Of a DNA stretch of 31,313 bases, positions 31,153 to 31,313 are shown in pieces; the stretch's first letter is position 1, and each line of letters starts with the position of its first letter. Below the pieces are notes generated by a model. The model was given only the letters and a program-made list of their open reading frames with translations, had not been told where the DNA came from and searched no databases. Made by a program: the position numbers and the translations under genes. This stretch comes from a virus: positions 1-31,313 of the IMG/VR virus record IMGVR_UViG_3300034523_000042, one strand, 5' to 3'.

Positions 31153-31313
31153 ATGCCGATCACCGAGCAGCAATTGCTGCATATCCTCCCGAACGCCGGC
31201 CGCCAAGCCGGCGTTTTTGTTCCTGCCTTAAACACGGCCATGAGCCGTTACGGCATCGTGGGCACCGTGCGGGTGGCGGCGTTCATCGCCCAAGTAGGGC
31301 ACGAATCTGGACA
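31153..31313 (+). CDS. Endolysin, GH19 (chitinase-like) family, partial
   Basis: The ATG at 31153 is 7 bases after a strong SD (CCTGGAGAAA). The first 53 residues contain TEQQLLHILPNAGRQAGVFV, then LNTAMSRYGIVGTVRVAAFI and AQVGHESG, the start of phage GH19 endolysins; the Glu in HESG is the expected general acid/base. The enzyme would cleave the glycan backbone of peptidoglycan after holin action. The rest of the gene is beyond the window. A terminator-like hairpin lies inside codons 14-21. Confidence 0.9.
   Translation, partial: MPITEQQLLHILPNAGRQAGVFVPALNTAMSRYGIVGTVRVAAFIAQVGHESG
31192..31218 (+). terminator. Terminator-like hairpin inside the start of the endolysin gene
   Basis: AACGCCGGC at 31192-31200 and GCCGGCGTT at 31207-31215 make a perfect 9-bp stem with a 6-base loop, followed by TTTG (T-run 31214-31218). 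It forms part of the coding sequence for NAGRQAGVF. It may be fortuitous or an attenuation site controlled by translation. Confidence 0.5.

Noticed and set aside
1-31313. CRISPR arrays, tRNA genes, insertion sequences, integrase and att sites
   Set aside because: I looked for regularly spaced repeats, cloverleaf-like segments, transposase motifs and recombinase signatures and saw none in the window.

Overview
The window is most of a lambda-like (siphovirus-type) temperate phage genome. It is either a prophage or a phage contig, read almost entirely left to right on the + strand. High GC, Pseudomonas-like terminators and SD sites, a PagL lipid A deacylase whose catalytic spacing matches the P. 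aeruginosa enzyme, and general protein flavour point to a Pseudomonas host; this is inference, not a database match. No integrase, repressor, att site, tRNA or CRISPR is visible, so the left (lysogeny) end lies outside the window and the right end cuts the endolysin gene.

Layout. 0-0.6 kb: end of the early control region with small unknown genes and a terminator. 0.6-3.0 kb: replication pair, a lambda O-like initiator with a probable iteron origin inside its gene, then a DnaB-type helicase. 3.0-6.7 kb: a tightly overlapping nin-like operon (PD-(D/E)XK nuclease, small unknown proteins, NinB, a zinc-binding protein, NinG, and a last gene in the position of the late antiterminator Q). 6.7-7.5 kb: an AT-rich island with a possible late promoter, terminators and a pagL cargo gene. 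7.7-8.4 kb: two holin-like membrane proteins. 8.5-10.4 kb: terminase small and large subunits. 10.4-17.6 kb: head and neck genes (portal, DUF2213 protease/scaffold with a probable internal start, cement protein, major capsid, adaptor, Mu F-like minor head protein, neck and tail-terminator proteins). 17.6-24.8 kb: tail tube, tail assembly chaperones with a -1 frameshift at GGGAAAC, a lipoprotein cargo gene with its own promoter and terminator, tape measure, and lambda M, L, K and I homologues. 24.9-28.6 kb: the J-like central tail fibre. 28.6-31.1 kb: a lower-GC receptor-binding module. 31.15 kb to the end: start of a GH19-type endolysin.

How it fits together. The early operon copies DNA and supplies recombination functions. 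The proposed Q homologue would let transcription pass the terminator at 6.78 kb and read the lysis, packaging, head and tail genes. Two independent cargo units (pagL and the lipoprotein) carry their own signals and could be expressed in the lysogen. The most notable signals not explained by coding are: a terminator-plus-SD linker repeated before four late genes; a hairpin around the lipoprotein promoter that would hide its SD only in read-through RNA; a 36-bp inverted-repeat element present twice; and an iteron origin inside the O gene.
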